Origin: SIAJ01 sp036266155
Lineage (GTDB): Bacteria; Planctomycetota; Planctomycetia; Gemmatales; Gemmataceae
Assembly (NCBI GenBank): GCA_036266155.1
Contig: DATANR010000302.1
Span: forward strand, 1-13,616
Length of the DNA stretch: 13,616 nucleotides
Direction: 5' to 3'
Part shown: piece by piece, positions 5,349 through 12,915 of the stretch
Position numbering within the stretch: position 1 is the first letter of the stretch
How the letters are laid out: every line of letters starts with the position of its first letter
Made by a program: the position numbers and the translations under genes
The notes under the pieces: generated by a model
What the model saw: the letters and a program-made list of their open reading frames with translations, nothing else
Database searches by the model: none
Told to the model about the DNA's origin: nothing

Positions 5349-8281
5349 TTGTGCGTGCACGCCGCCCCGTAGTTGTCGTCGTCGGCACCGGCATGGCCGG
5401 CGGGCGGTTCGTTGAGGAATTGCTGACGCGCGCGCCGGACCGCTACGAAATCCGCATGTTTGGCGCCGAACCACACGGTACGTACAACCGCATTCTGCTT
5501 TCGCACGTCCTGGGAGGAGAGCACGATCCCAAGGCCTTGTGGCTCAACTCGCTCGACTGGTATCGCACGAACGGCATCTTCCTCCATGCCGGCGTGCGCG
5601 TCGACAAAATCGATTTGCAGAAGAAGGAAGTCATCGGCGGCCGCGGCAAAGTTGCCGAGCCGTACGACTACCTTGTTCTGGCGACCGGATCGCGGCCGTT
5701 TGTTCCGCCGATCGAAGGCAGCACGCAGAAGGGCGTGTTTGTCTTCCGCACCCTGGAAGACTGCACTGAAATCGCGGGTTATGCTCAGGAATGCGATCGA
5801 GCGGTGGTATTGGGTGGCGGACTGCTCGGTCTCGAAGCCGCGAAAGGCTTGCTCGCGCACGGCCTACAAGTCACCGTGCTCGAAGTCGCGCCGCACTTGA
5901 TGGCCCAGCAGCTCGACGCGGCCGGCGGCGCCCTGCTCCGCAAAAAAATGGAAGCACTTGGCGTCACGGTACGTACAGGCGCCGGCGCGACGAAACTGGT
6001 CGGCGACGACGGCACCGTCAACGGCGTACAGCTCGCCGATGGCACCGTGATCGCCACGGACATGGTCGTCGTTTCCTGCGGCATTCGGCCGAACATCGAA
6101 GTCGCCAAGGAGGCCGGCCTCGCGGTTGAGCGTGCAATCGTCGTCAACGATCAATTGCAAACGTCCGATCCATTCGTCTTCGCGATCGGCGAGTGCGTCC
6201 AACATCGCGGCCAGGTTTATGGTCTTGTCGAGCCGGTCTGGGAGCAGGCCAAAGTCGCTGCCCATTACCTCGCCGACGATGGCACCGAGCCCGCCTATAC
6301 GGGTACACGGCTCGGCACGACTCTCAAGGTCATGGGTGTCGATCTCACGTCGATGGGCGACGTCAGCGGCGCGGCGACGAACTGCGAGGTCGTCAGCCAC
6401 CTCGATCCAGCACGCGAGGTGTACAAGAAATTCGTTCTCCGCGAGGGTCGACTCGAAGGCGCCATCCTGTTGGGCGAACCCGACGTCGGCGGCCGATTGC
6501 TCGGTTACTTTAAGAATGCAACGACGCTGACCGCATCCGCACTCGAAATGCTCACTGGGACCGATGCCACGGACGACATCGACGTTCAAACGCTTCCCGA
6601 CGATCATCGCGTCTGCAATTGCAACGACGTATCGAAAGGCAAGATCGCTCTGGCGATTCAACAGGGCAAATGCTCCGTCGGCGAAGTGGGCGCTTGTACC
6701 AAAGCTGGTACGGGATGCGGGTCGTGCCAGCCGACGATTGCCAAGCTCATTGAAGCCTATGCCCCCGACACGGCCGGCAAGCCCAAGCCGAAGAACAAGA
6801 TCGAGGTCATGAAGGAGGAACTCGACGGCCTCGATGCCAAGCCGCGGTTGCTCGAACTGGCCAAGGATAACGAGTGGAAGAAGCTCACCGAGGACGACAA
6901 ACAGCGTGGCAAGTGGAGCGGCCTGTTCTTCCGTAAGCCGACGCCCGGTCACTTCATGATGCGCGTCCGCTTCGTTGCGGGACGCACGAACGCACAGCAA
7001 TGGCGGGCGCTTGCCGATCTCGGCGACGAGTTTGGCAAGGGATTCTGCGATCTGACGACGCGCCAGCAAATTCAGCTCCGGTGGTTCACGCTGGGCGAGT
7101 CTCCGGAGATCTGGCGACGTCTGGAGGCGGTCGGCCTCACCACCAAGCAGACGGGGATGGACAGCATCCGTGGCCTTGGTAGTTGCCCGGTTGGCAGCCT
7201 GACTCCTCATGAAGCGTTTGATGCCTATGCTCAGTGCGATGAATACGATCGCGCGATCCTCGACAACAAGGAATTCACCAATCTGCCGCGCAAGCTGAAT
7301 GCCGTGATGACGGGTTGTCTGGAGAACTGCACGCACACGGAGACGCAGGACATCGCCCTCATACCGGCCGAACGCGAGGGCATCGTCGGATTCAATGTGC
7401 TCATCGGCGGCAAGCAGGGTTCGGGTGGCTACAAACCCGCGACGCCGCTCGACGTCTTTGTCACGCGTGACGAAGCGGCGCAGGTCGCCCTGGAAGTGAC
7501 GCGAATTTTCCGCGACCACGGGCCACGCGAATTGCGTACGCGGGCACGGCTTTACTTCCTCTTGGAAGACCGCGGCATTCGTTGGTATCGTTCCGAAGTC
7601 GAGCGCCGGCTCGGACGCAAGTTCCCGAAGGCGGGGGCCGACTTGCGAACGACGCGGCACGTCGATCACCTCGGAATCCATCCGCAGAAGACAATCGACG
7701 GGTCAGAACAACTTCACTACGCCGGCCTGCTCGTGCCGGCTGGTCGAATCACGACGACACAAATGCGATCCGTGGCGGCTCTCGCCGAACGTTATGGCAA
7801 CGGCGATCTGCGCATGACGGTGGGCCAGAATGTAATTGTGCCTAACGTTCGCGAATCATCGCTGTCGGCGTTTCAGGCTGAATCGATTCTGAAGGAACTA
7901 TCGCCCGACCCGTCGCCGATCATGCGTGGGCTCGTCGTGTGCACGGGCAACGATTACTGCCACCAGGCGTTGATCGACACCAAGGGCCATGCCCTGGAGG
8001 TGGCGCGCGAACTCGAACGACGGACGGCCGGGCGCAAGGTCCTGCCCCTGTCGATTCATTGGTCGGGCTGTCCCGCGAGTTGCGGGATGCATCAGGTCAG
8101 CACGATCGGCATGCAAGGTTGTCGTTCGCGCGTCAACGGGCAAATCGTCGACGCCGCCCATGTGTACATCAACGGCAAGACGGGGCCCAAGCCGGTCATC
8201 GCCACGGACCTGATGTACGACGTGCCATGCGACCGGCTGGCCGACGCCCTGGAACCGCTCGTATTGCACCTTCCTCGTTGA
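5345..8281 (+). CDS. nirB: Chimeric nitrite reductase: NirB-type FAD/NAD/[2Fe-2S] module fused to NirA-type siroheme reductase
   Basis: This 978-residue cytoplasmic enzyme should reduce nitrite to ammonium (six electrons). Residues 1-400 resemble the NirB oxidoreductase half: FAD motif GTGMAGG (14-20), NAD-binding GGGLLG (157-162) with E180 ending the following strand, which suggests NADH preference, and FAIGECVQHRG. A BFD-like [2Fe-2S] domain follows with C424, C426, C458 and C461. After a Lys/Pro-rich linker (about 475-485) comes about 490 residues of ferredoxin-nitrite reductase type, with two ferredoxin-like halves: FFRKPTPGHFMMRVR and TTRQQIQLRW in the first, HYAGLLVPAGRITTTQM in the second. 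Siroheme/[4Fe-4S] ligands C866, C872 (CTGNDYC) and C909, C913 (CPASC) are intact. Ordinary NirB carries only one such half pair and usually works with NirD; no nirD is seen. Inferred electron path: NAD(P)H, FAD, [2Fe-2S], [4Fe-4S], siroheme. An assembly artefact is unlikely because the frame is continuous. Confidence 0.9.
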   Translation: MIVRARRPVVVVVGTGMAGGRFVEELLTRAPDRYEIRMFGAEPHGTYNRILLSHVLGGEHDPKALWLNSLDWYRTNGIFLHAGVRVDKIDLQKKEVIGGRGKVAEPYDYLVLATGSRPFVPPIEGSTQKGVFVFRTLEDCTEIAGYAQECDRAVVLGGGLLGLEAAKGLLAHGLQVTVLEVAPHLMAQQLDAAGGALLRKKMEALGVTVRTGAGATKLVGDDGTVNGVQLADGTVIATDMVVVSCGIRPNIEVAKEAGLAVERAIVVNDQLQTSDPFVFAIGECVQHRGQVYGLVEPVWEQAKVAAHYLADDGTEPAYTGTRLGTTLKVMGVDLTSMGDVSGAATNCEVVSHLDPAREVYKKFVLREGRLEGAILLGEPDVGGRLLGYFKNATTLTASALEMLTGTDATDDIDVQTLPDDHRVCNCNDVSKGKIALAIQQGKCSVGEVGACTKAGTGCGSCQPTIAKLIEAYAPDTAGKPKPKNKIEVMKEELDGLDAKPRLLELAKDNEWKKLTEDDKQRGKWSGLFFRKPTPGHFMMRVRFVAGRTNAQQWRALADLGDEFGKGFCDLTTRQQIQLRWFTLGESPEIWRRLEAVGLTTKQTGMDSIRGLGSCPVGSLTPHEAFDAYAQCDEYDRAILDNKEFTNLPRKLNAVMTGCLENCTHTETQDIALIPAEREGIVGFNVLIGGKQGSGGYKPATPLDVFVTRDEAAQVALEVTRIFRDHGPRELRTRARLYFLLEDRGIRWYRSEVERRLGRKFPKAGADLRTTRHVDHLGIHPQKTIDGSEQLHYAGLLVPAGRITTTQMRSVAALAERYGNGDLRMTVGQNVIVPNVRESSLSAFQAESILKELSPDPSPIMRGLVVCTGNDYCHQALIDTKGHALEVARELERRTAGRKVLPLSIHWSGCPASCGMHQVSTIGMQGCRSRVNGQIVDAAHVYINGKTGPKPVIATDLMYDVPCDRLADALEPLVLHLPR

Positions 8282-8348
8282 TTCCGTTGGCCGCGACGCC
8301 GCTGGTTGTCCTGGTAGACTAATCTCCACGATTCCTGGAGGTTGTCGA

Positions 8349-9827
8349 ATGAAGTTCCTTTCCACCAGCGTATTGCTTGCCCTTGCCAGTCCCCTTTGCC
8401 TTGGCGCCGGCCTGCCGCGCAGCACTCCGGAGGCCCAGGGCGTGTCCTCCTCCGCTCTGCTCGCATTCATTGAAGCCGCCAACAAAGACATTGAAGGTCT
8501 GCACAGCATTATGCTGGTTCGTCACGGCCACGTCGTCGCCGAGGGCTGGTGGGCGCCCTATTCGGCCGAGTCGCCGCACATGCTCTTTTCGCTCAGCAAG
8601 AGCTTCACGTCGACGGCCGTCGGCCTTGCCGCCGCCGAGGGCAAGCTGAGCATCGAAGACCCGGTGCTCAAGTTCTTCCCGGACGACGCGCCCGCGGAAC
8701 CGAGCGCCAACTTGAAGGCAATGCGCCTGAGCGATCTGCTCCGCATGTCGACTGGCCATCAAGCGGAGCCCGCCCGCAAGTCGACGGAACCGTGGACCAA
8801 GACATTCCTTGCACAGCCGGTCCCGTTCAAGCCGGGCACGCATTTTCTTTACAACACGTCAGCCACGTACATGCTGTCGGCCGCGGTCCAGAAGGCAACC
8901 GGCCAGACCGTGCTCGAATACATGAAGCCGCGGTTGTTCGAGCCGCTCGGCATCGACCATCCGACCTGGGAAGCCAGTCCGCAAGGAATTTCAACCGGCG
9001 GCTTTGGCCTGAGCATTCGGACCGAAGACATCGCCAAGTTTGGCCAGCTCTATCTGCAAAAGGGCAAGTGGAACGGCAAACAACTCGTGCCGGAAGCCTG
9101 GATCGACACCGCCACCGCCCGGCAGACGTCAAACGGCAGCAACCCGAAGAGCGATTGGGACCAGGGCTACGGCTATCAATTCTGGCGCTGCCGGCACGGC
9201 GCCTATCGCGGCGACGGGGCCTTCGGCCAATATTGCATCGTGCTGCCGGAACAGGACGCCGTCATTGCCATCACCAGCGGCGTCAAGGACATGCAGGCCG
9301 TTCTGAACTTGATCTGGGACAAGCTGCTGCCGGCCCTGAAGTCGGACGTGCTGGCGGCGGACGATGCCTCGCGGACGAAACTCGAAGGCACGCTCAAGAA
9401 GCTGGAATTGCCTGGGCCGTCCGGAAGCGGGCAGGCGGCGGTGAACGCTGGCAAGAAGTTCACATTTCCCGCCAATGCGCTCAAACTCGAGTCGTTGTCG
9501 GTGGTCCCCACTGAGGAGTCATTTAACGGCTTCACGCTCGTTGCGCGAATCGGCGGATCCGATCAGCGGATTGACTGTGGTGCTGGGGGGTCGTGGGTCG
9601 GGGGAATTGCCGCCTGGGGAAGCCTACCTATTCAATCCATGGCCGCGATCGGGGGCTGGACTGCCGACGACACGTACACTGCCAAATTGTGCTTCGACCG
9701 AACGCCATACGTGGTGACGGTCCGAATGAAGTTCGCCGTCGGTGAGGTCAGCGTCGAGTCGGAAACCAACGTTGGCTTTGGCGCGACAAAAGTCGCGCCG
9801 CTGATCGGAACTATTGCGAGAAAATAG
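8349..9827 (+). CDS. Secreted serine hydrolase, beta-lactamase (class C/penicillin-binding) family
   Basis: A 492-residue protein with a signal peptide (MKFLSTSVLLALASPLCLGA) and a COG1680-type serine hydrolase domain. The SxxK catalytic motif is S81-L-S-K84 within MLFSLSKSF. The second motif is Y168-N-T-S in HFLYNTSATYMLSAAV. The third-motif region reads RGDGAFGQY (G288-Q294), where many relatives have HxG. LFEPLGI, GGFGLSIRTEDIAKFGQLYLQ and GKWNGKQLVPEAWI are further subfamily hallmarks. Residues about 335-492 form a separate beta-rich C-terminal region with no clear assignment. Substrate is unknown: a D-amino-peptidase or esterase is as likely as a beta-lactamase. The start ATG follows GGAGG (8337-8341) by 7 nt. 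It lies 67 bp after the nitrite reductase with no visible terminator between, so read-through is possible, but no functional link to nitrate use is evident. Confidence 0.9.
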   Translation: MKFLSTSVLLALASPLCLGAGLPRSTPEAQGVSSSALLAFIEAANKDIEGLHSIMLVRHGHVVAEGWWAPYSAESPHMLFSLSKSFTSTAVGLAAAEGKLSIEDPVLKFFPDDAPAEPSANLKAMRLSDLLRMSTGHQAEPARKSTEPWTKTFLAQPVPFKPGTHFLYNTSATYMLSAAVQKATGQTVLEYMKPRLFEPLGIDHPTWEASPQGISTGGFGLSIRTEDIAKFGQLYLQKGKWNGKQLVPEAWIDTATARQTSNGSNPKSDWDQGYGYQFWRCRHGAYRGDGAFGQYCIVLPEQDAVIAITSGVKDMQAVLNLIWDKLLPALKSDVLAADDASRTKLEGTLKKLELPGPSGSGQAAVNAGKKFTFPANALKLESLSVVPTEESFNGFTLVARIGGSDQRIDCGAGGSWVGGIAAWGSLPIQSMAAIGGWTADDTYTAKLCFDRTPYVVTVRMKFAVGEVSVESETNVGFGATKVAPLIGTIARK

Positions 9828-9991
9828 TTTCACTATGCCAGAAAGCGAAAGTCTTTGAGACTCGGCAGTGGACGAACAGTTTTTTGAAGCTACGGTTGTG
9901 GAACGAACCCTCACGCTCGCCCGGTAAGTCGGTGGCAAACCTCTGATTTCGCACGATCGCCCCTGACAAAGTCTGCAATAGGCGTTGTCCC
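9828..9991. other. Short intergenic stretch before the PilZ gene
   Basis: No gene or strong terminator is seen. A small hairpin AGTCT-TTG-AGACT and a later TTTTTT tract are too far apart to form a standard terminator, so the end of the hydrolase transcript is not defined. Confidence 0.4.
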
Positions 9992-10351
9992 ATGAGTGAA
10001 TCTGAGTCGATTCCCTCGCCGGCAGAACCGGTCAATCATCGCCTCGACCGTCGACGCGAAGTCCAGCGGAAGGTCGAGGTCATCGTTCGCCGCGGAACGA
10101 TGGGTTTGGGCCCGAATTTAGCGCTGCGTATCACCGACGCGACCCAGGACGGCCTGGGTCTGCGTCTTTCCGCATCGGTACAGCCCAACACCGAAGTCGC
10201 CGTCGAGCTGTCCGTGCCGGGTGTCGGGAAACCCGTTAAGATTCAGGCCGATGTGCGCTGGTGCCTGGCGGTCGGCGACGGCACCTTCCTCGCCGGCATC
10301 CGCCTTCGACGCCGGCTCTCGTATACCGAAGTGTCCAGTTTGACTCAGTAG
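9992..10351 (+). CDS. Small PilZ-domain protein (putative cyclic-di-GMP receptor)
   Basis: A 119-residue soluble protein made up almost only of a PilZ domain. The arginine motif is R22-x-x-x-R26 (RREVQR), followed by a beta-barrel pattern. The second motif, normally (D/N)xSxxG, reads D49-A-T-Q-D-G54, with threonine in place of serine. VRWCLAVGDGTFLAGIRL near residues 88-105 is the usual PilZ end. By family knowledge such proteins bind cyclic di-GMP and control motility, adhesion or exopolysaccharide. Whether this one binds is uncertain because of the Thr substitution, which is conservative. The upstream Shine-Dalgarno is weak (AGG near 9981). It stands alone: 164 bp after the hydrolase and 415 bp before a surface-protein gene. 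Confidence 0.8.
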   Translation: MSESESIPSPAEPVNHRLDRRREVQRKVEVIVRRGTMGLGPNLALRITDATQDGLGLRLSASVQPNTEVAVELSVPGVGKPVKIQADVRWCLAVGDGTFLAGIRLRRRLSYTEVSSLTQ

Positions 10352-10766
10352 TTCATCCGACAATCTGGCACATCGCTTGTTGCTCGTCTCCACGCATCGC
10401 TTAGCGCGATCGCCTTGTGAATGCAAATCAATCCGCGCTTGTCTCATATCAGCTGCAATATCAAAAATGAGTGTTTCCAACGGGCTTCATGCCAGACTGA
10501 AAGAGTTTCCCAACGGAAAACCGAACTCCGTTGAGTTGGGACAATATGTCGAGAATTCCGATCGTGACGGATTTGACGGTCGTATGAGCCGTCCTACGGT
10601 TCGATCGTGAGGCCGAATTTGTAACGTCGGCCCTTCGCCCGGATCGCACCTGCCGGCCCCCCTGTCCAGGCCCCAGCCTGCCGAAATTTGCCGACGGCCT
10701 CCCCCTCTCAACCGCGGCACCGAAACCACGCGAATTTCGCGCAACTCTTTCGAGAGGACTTGCCCT
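10352..10766. other. 415-bp intergenic region and probable long leader of the second surface-protein gene
   Basis: No convincing gene is present; the one plus-strand ORF (10377-10610, 77 codons) lacks an RBS and protein-like composition. The region holds a sigma-54-like sequence with an imperfect -12 element (10366-10380) and several short inverted repeats. These are CAACGGA/TCCGTTG (10511-10517 with 10527-10533), overlapping TCCCAAC/GTTGGGA (10508-10514 with 10535-10541), GGCCGA/TCGGCC (10611-10616 with 10627-10632), and CGCGAA/TTCGCG (10729-10734 with 10736-10741). There is also a C-rich CCTCCCCCTC (10698-10707), and the RBS GAGAGGA (10752-10758) 8 nt before the ATG. Individually, repeats of this size can arise by chance. 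Confidence 0.5.
10366..10380 (+). promoter_or_regulatory. Weak sigma-54-like promoter candidate
   Basis: TGGCACATCGCTTGT has an exact TGGCAC -24 element and TTG at the right distance, but the -12 dinucleotide is GT instead of the nearly invariant GC. If active, it would give a leader of about 375 nt for the downstream surface-protein gene. The mismatch makes function doubtful. Confidence 0.2.
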
Positions 10767-12575
10767 ATGCTCGGTTCGTATCGTTCCACGCGTCGCTCGA
10801 AGAATCGACTCGATCGTCGCCTCAATGTGGAAACTTTGGAAACTCGCGACACGCCGACGGCGTCGGCCATCTCCGCGAGTTTCAACGGCACCAAGATCAA
10901 TGCCGGGAGCACCATCTGGTTCTCGGCCGTCGCCAAGTTCAGCGGCCTCGGCACGGCGCCGACCATGGTCCACATGAACAACAGCGCGATCGACTTCACG
11001 GTCGGGACGACCAAATACCACGTGATCGTGCCCAACGAGGATCTCCAGATCACGCCCGGCGCCACCTCCGCGTCCATCGTGTTCGACGGCACCGACAACG
11101 ATTGGGACAACAGCGTGCCGAAGTCCAACACCGGGGATGTCTTCATGACCGGTGTTGGGTTGCCAGTCACAACCAACCTTCCGGGCGGGATCAAAAACGT
11201 GACGTGGCAGGCCAATTTCTGGAGCGACACAACCGGTGTGACTGTGAGTTGGCAGTGGGGCGCCGCGGTCTACAAGAGCTTCGACACCGACTACAACAAC
11301 ATCAATGTTAAGCCGGTCGACAGCAATACCTTAAGTGCGTACAAGAACAAGGATCTGGCGGGCACTCCGGAAGCTTTTAAGTCACAGACGACTGGCGGTG
11401 GCACGGGCAGTGGCGGGACGAACTACACCGGGAATTTCACTGCATACAAGAGTGTGAAGGCGTCGTTCGGCGACGGTATGAGCGATTATCCGTTCCCAAG
11501 CGATAACCCGCGCACGAGTATTGCCTTCAACGAAAGCACCGTGCTCCGGGCTGCCAATCTCGACTTGGTGAACGGGCAATTCGAAGTGTGGTACAACGAC
11601 GAGCACGCCCTGGCCCTTGGCGTTGGGACCGTCAACGTCACGACGTCGACGGGCACGGCCACGACAAGCTACCCAATCGCACCGCTCACGTCGAATCCCG
11701 GTGTCGCGATCAATCCGGCCATGGGCTCGACGGCGACCGACGGGGACCAAGCAGGGACCGATGTATCGAGTCGCCCGCTGTCGCCGTCGCTATTCATCAC
11801 GGACATCACCAACAACCCGAACGACCGCAGCGGCGACTGGCAATATGGCGGCACGGCCATCGCGCCGAGCGCCGTTTTCGGCACCTGGAAATCGTTCACG
11901 CGCAATGTGAACAAGACGACCGGCGTGGTCACCGTCGACACCGGCACCGACCCCGCGAAGAACAATTGGAACCTGGGAACGGGTTCCGACGCTCAGCCGG
12001 GCGTGCTGAGCAATGAAGGATATGGGGCGGAAATTCGCTGGAGCCTCACCGATCTTCAGTCGAGAGGCGTGCTCATTCCGGGTCATAATTACCGCTTCTA
12101 CGTCATGGTCCATGACGGCGACCAGAACAAGTCGGGCGGTGATGCCGGACAAGCGAGCTACCAGTACTACTATCCCGGCACAACGGGGGGTACAGCGACA
12201 CTGTCGGGCACGGTCGTGGTGGATACGGGTGACCGCAACATCGGTCCGGAAGATGTTCCCGCAGTTGGAATCACTGTGCAGCTCGTTGATGGCATGGGAA
12301 ATGTCTTCACTCAGGTGACCGATAGCAACGGGGCATTTAGCTTCTCGGTGCCGGCTGGTACGTACACGCTGCAAATGGATTTATCCAACAAGCCGACGTT
12401 TGTTGACATGTTCCCGGTGATCGGCACCGAATCTGGCATCGCTGGAGATCCACCAGACGGATCTCTGAATACGACTACGAGCGGTGCTCACACGGTGGCC
12501 AACATCACACTGGTCGCAAATGATACCGCGGCCGGGTATATACTCGGCATTTATGACACGGCGACCGACGGCTAG
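10767..12575 (+). CDS. Large LE-x-R-motif surface/extracellular protein with C-terminal SdrD_B/carboxypeptidase-regulatory-like domain
   Basis: A 602-residue protein that lacks a hydrophobic signal peptide but starts with a basic stretch (RSTRRSKNRLDRR) followed by LNVETLETRDTPTA (residues 19-32), the LE-x-R-x-x-P motif of planctomycete surface proteins. Residues about 35-185 form a beta-rich, Asn/Asp/Thr-rich region (TIWFSAVAKFSGLG, GLPVTTNLPGGIKNVTWQA, VSWQWGAAVYKSFDTDYN) that looks like a conserved domain I cannot name. After a Gly-rich linker (near 208-222) a second beta-rich region follows. Residues about 475-600 resemble an SdrD_B or carboxypeptidase-regulatory-like fold (TDSNGAFSFSVPAGTYTLQM). 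There is no cysteine and no membrane anchor. It is probably exported and structural or adhesive. The ATG at 10767 has a good RBS, and a strong terminator follows 51 bp after the stop. Confidence 0.85.
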   Translation: MLGSYRSTRRSKNRLDRRLNVETLETRDTPTASAISASFNGTKINAGSTIWFSAVAKFSGLGTAPTMVHMNNSAIDFTVGTTKYHVIVPNEDLQITPGATSASIVFDGTDNDWDNSVPKSNTGDVFMTGVGLPVTTNLPGGIKNVTWQANFWSDTTGVTVSWQWGAAVYKSFDTDYNNINVKPVDSNTLSAYKNKDLAGTPEAFKSQTTGGGTGSGGTNYTGNFTAYKSVKASFGDGMSDYPFPSDNPRTSIAFNESTVLRAANLDLVNGQFEVWYNDEHALALGVGTVNVTTSTGTATTSYPIAPLTSNPGVAINPAMGSTATDGDQAGTDVSSRPLSPSLFITDITNNPNDRSGDWQYGGTAIAPSAVFGTWKSFTRNVNKTTGVVTVDTGTDPAKNNWNLGTGSDAQPGVLSNEGYGAEIRWSLTDLQSRGVLIPGHNYRFYVMVHDGDQNKSGGDAGQASYQYYYPGTTGGTATLSGTVVVDTGDRNIGPEDVPAVGITVQLVDGMGNVFTQVTDSNGAFSFSVPAGTYTLQMDLSNKPTFVDMFPVIGTESGIAGDPPDGSLNTTTSGAHTVANITLVANDTAAGYILGIYDTATDG

Positions 12576-12626
12576 CGCTGCCGAGAACGGCGCCGCAGTC
12601 AGTTCCCTGGAAACGAATACGCCTTC

Positions 12627-12656
12627 CCGCCCGGCTTCATGCCGGGCGGTTTTTTT
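12627..12656 (+). terminator. Rho-independent terminator of the second surface-protein gene
   Basis: A perfect 9-bp GC stem (CCGCCCGGC 12627-12635 with GCCGGGCGG 12641-12649) encloses the loop TTCAT and is followed by seven T residues (12650-12656). Confidence 0.95.
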
Positions 12657-12674
12657 CATGCCCGACGGCATGAA
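12655..12674. repeat. Perfect inverted repeat just after the terminator
   Basis: TTCATGCC (12655-12662) and GGCATGAA (12667-12674) form an 8-bp stem around the 4-nt loop CGAC. TTCATGCC also occurs at 12636-12643 within the preceding terminator, making a short direct repeat 19 bp apart. It may be a second terminator-region structure or a small repeat remnant; no function is assigned. Confidence 0.5.
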
Positions 12675-12842
12675 TTGATCGCGCCCAAATGAGACGGGAC
12701 CCGGTAGAACGCATTTCCAAGCATTGCAAACAATTTCCAAAAACTTTTTCTTTTTCTTGGCGGGTCACGCCTGAAAATCCGGCTTATTCAGTATCCCGCG
12801 ATCACGGCTTTACCAAGAACGCGGATTTGCGATGGGAGTAAA

Positions 12843-12915
12843 GAACCTCCCCGCCATCCGCCAGCGAAGCCGATCTGAGGTTCCACAGCCACCCTCCCCC
12901 TCGTGGCTGCACCTC
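12843..12915 (+). promoter_or_regulatory. Candidate alternative-fold RNA leader before the cysteine-rich repeat gene
   Basis: GAGGTTC at 12877-12883 can pair with GAACCTC at 12843-12849 (7 bp). Alternatively its first five bases pair with ACCTC at 12911-12915, closing a hairpin whose upper stem is CAGCCAC (12886-12892) with GTGGCTG (12903-12909) around a C-rich loop. The two folds exclude each other, and the second ends 15 nt before the RBS. This is drawn from complementarity only; a switch is a hypothesis. Confidence 0.25.

Noticed and set aside
5864..7681. 605-codon minus-strand ORF
   Set aside because: It lies wholly opposite the nitrite reductase, whose cofactor motifs are intact. It has no recognisable domain and arises from GC-rich codon bias on the opposite strand.
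8282..8348. Possible -35/-10 promoter (TTGTCC and TAGACT) before the serine hydrolase
   Set aside because: The two elements are only a few bases apart and alternatives give 22-bp spacing, so no standard promoter can be supported.
10377..10610. 77-codon plus-strand ORF between the PilZ and surface-protein genes
   Set aside because: No Shine-Dalgarno, no domain, and it spans several inverted repeats; more likely non-coding leader sequence.
12757..12794. Possible -35 TTGGCG with -10-like TATTCA/CAGTAT before the cysteine-rich gene
   Set aside because: Spacing is 22 bp or more and the -10 matches are poor.
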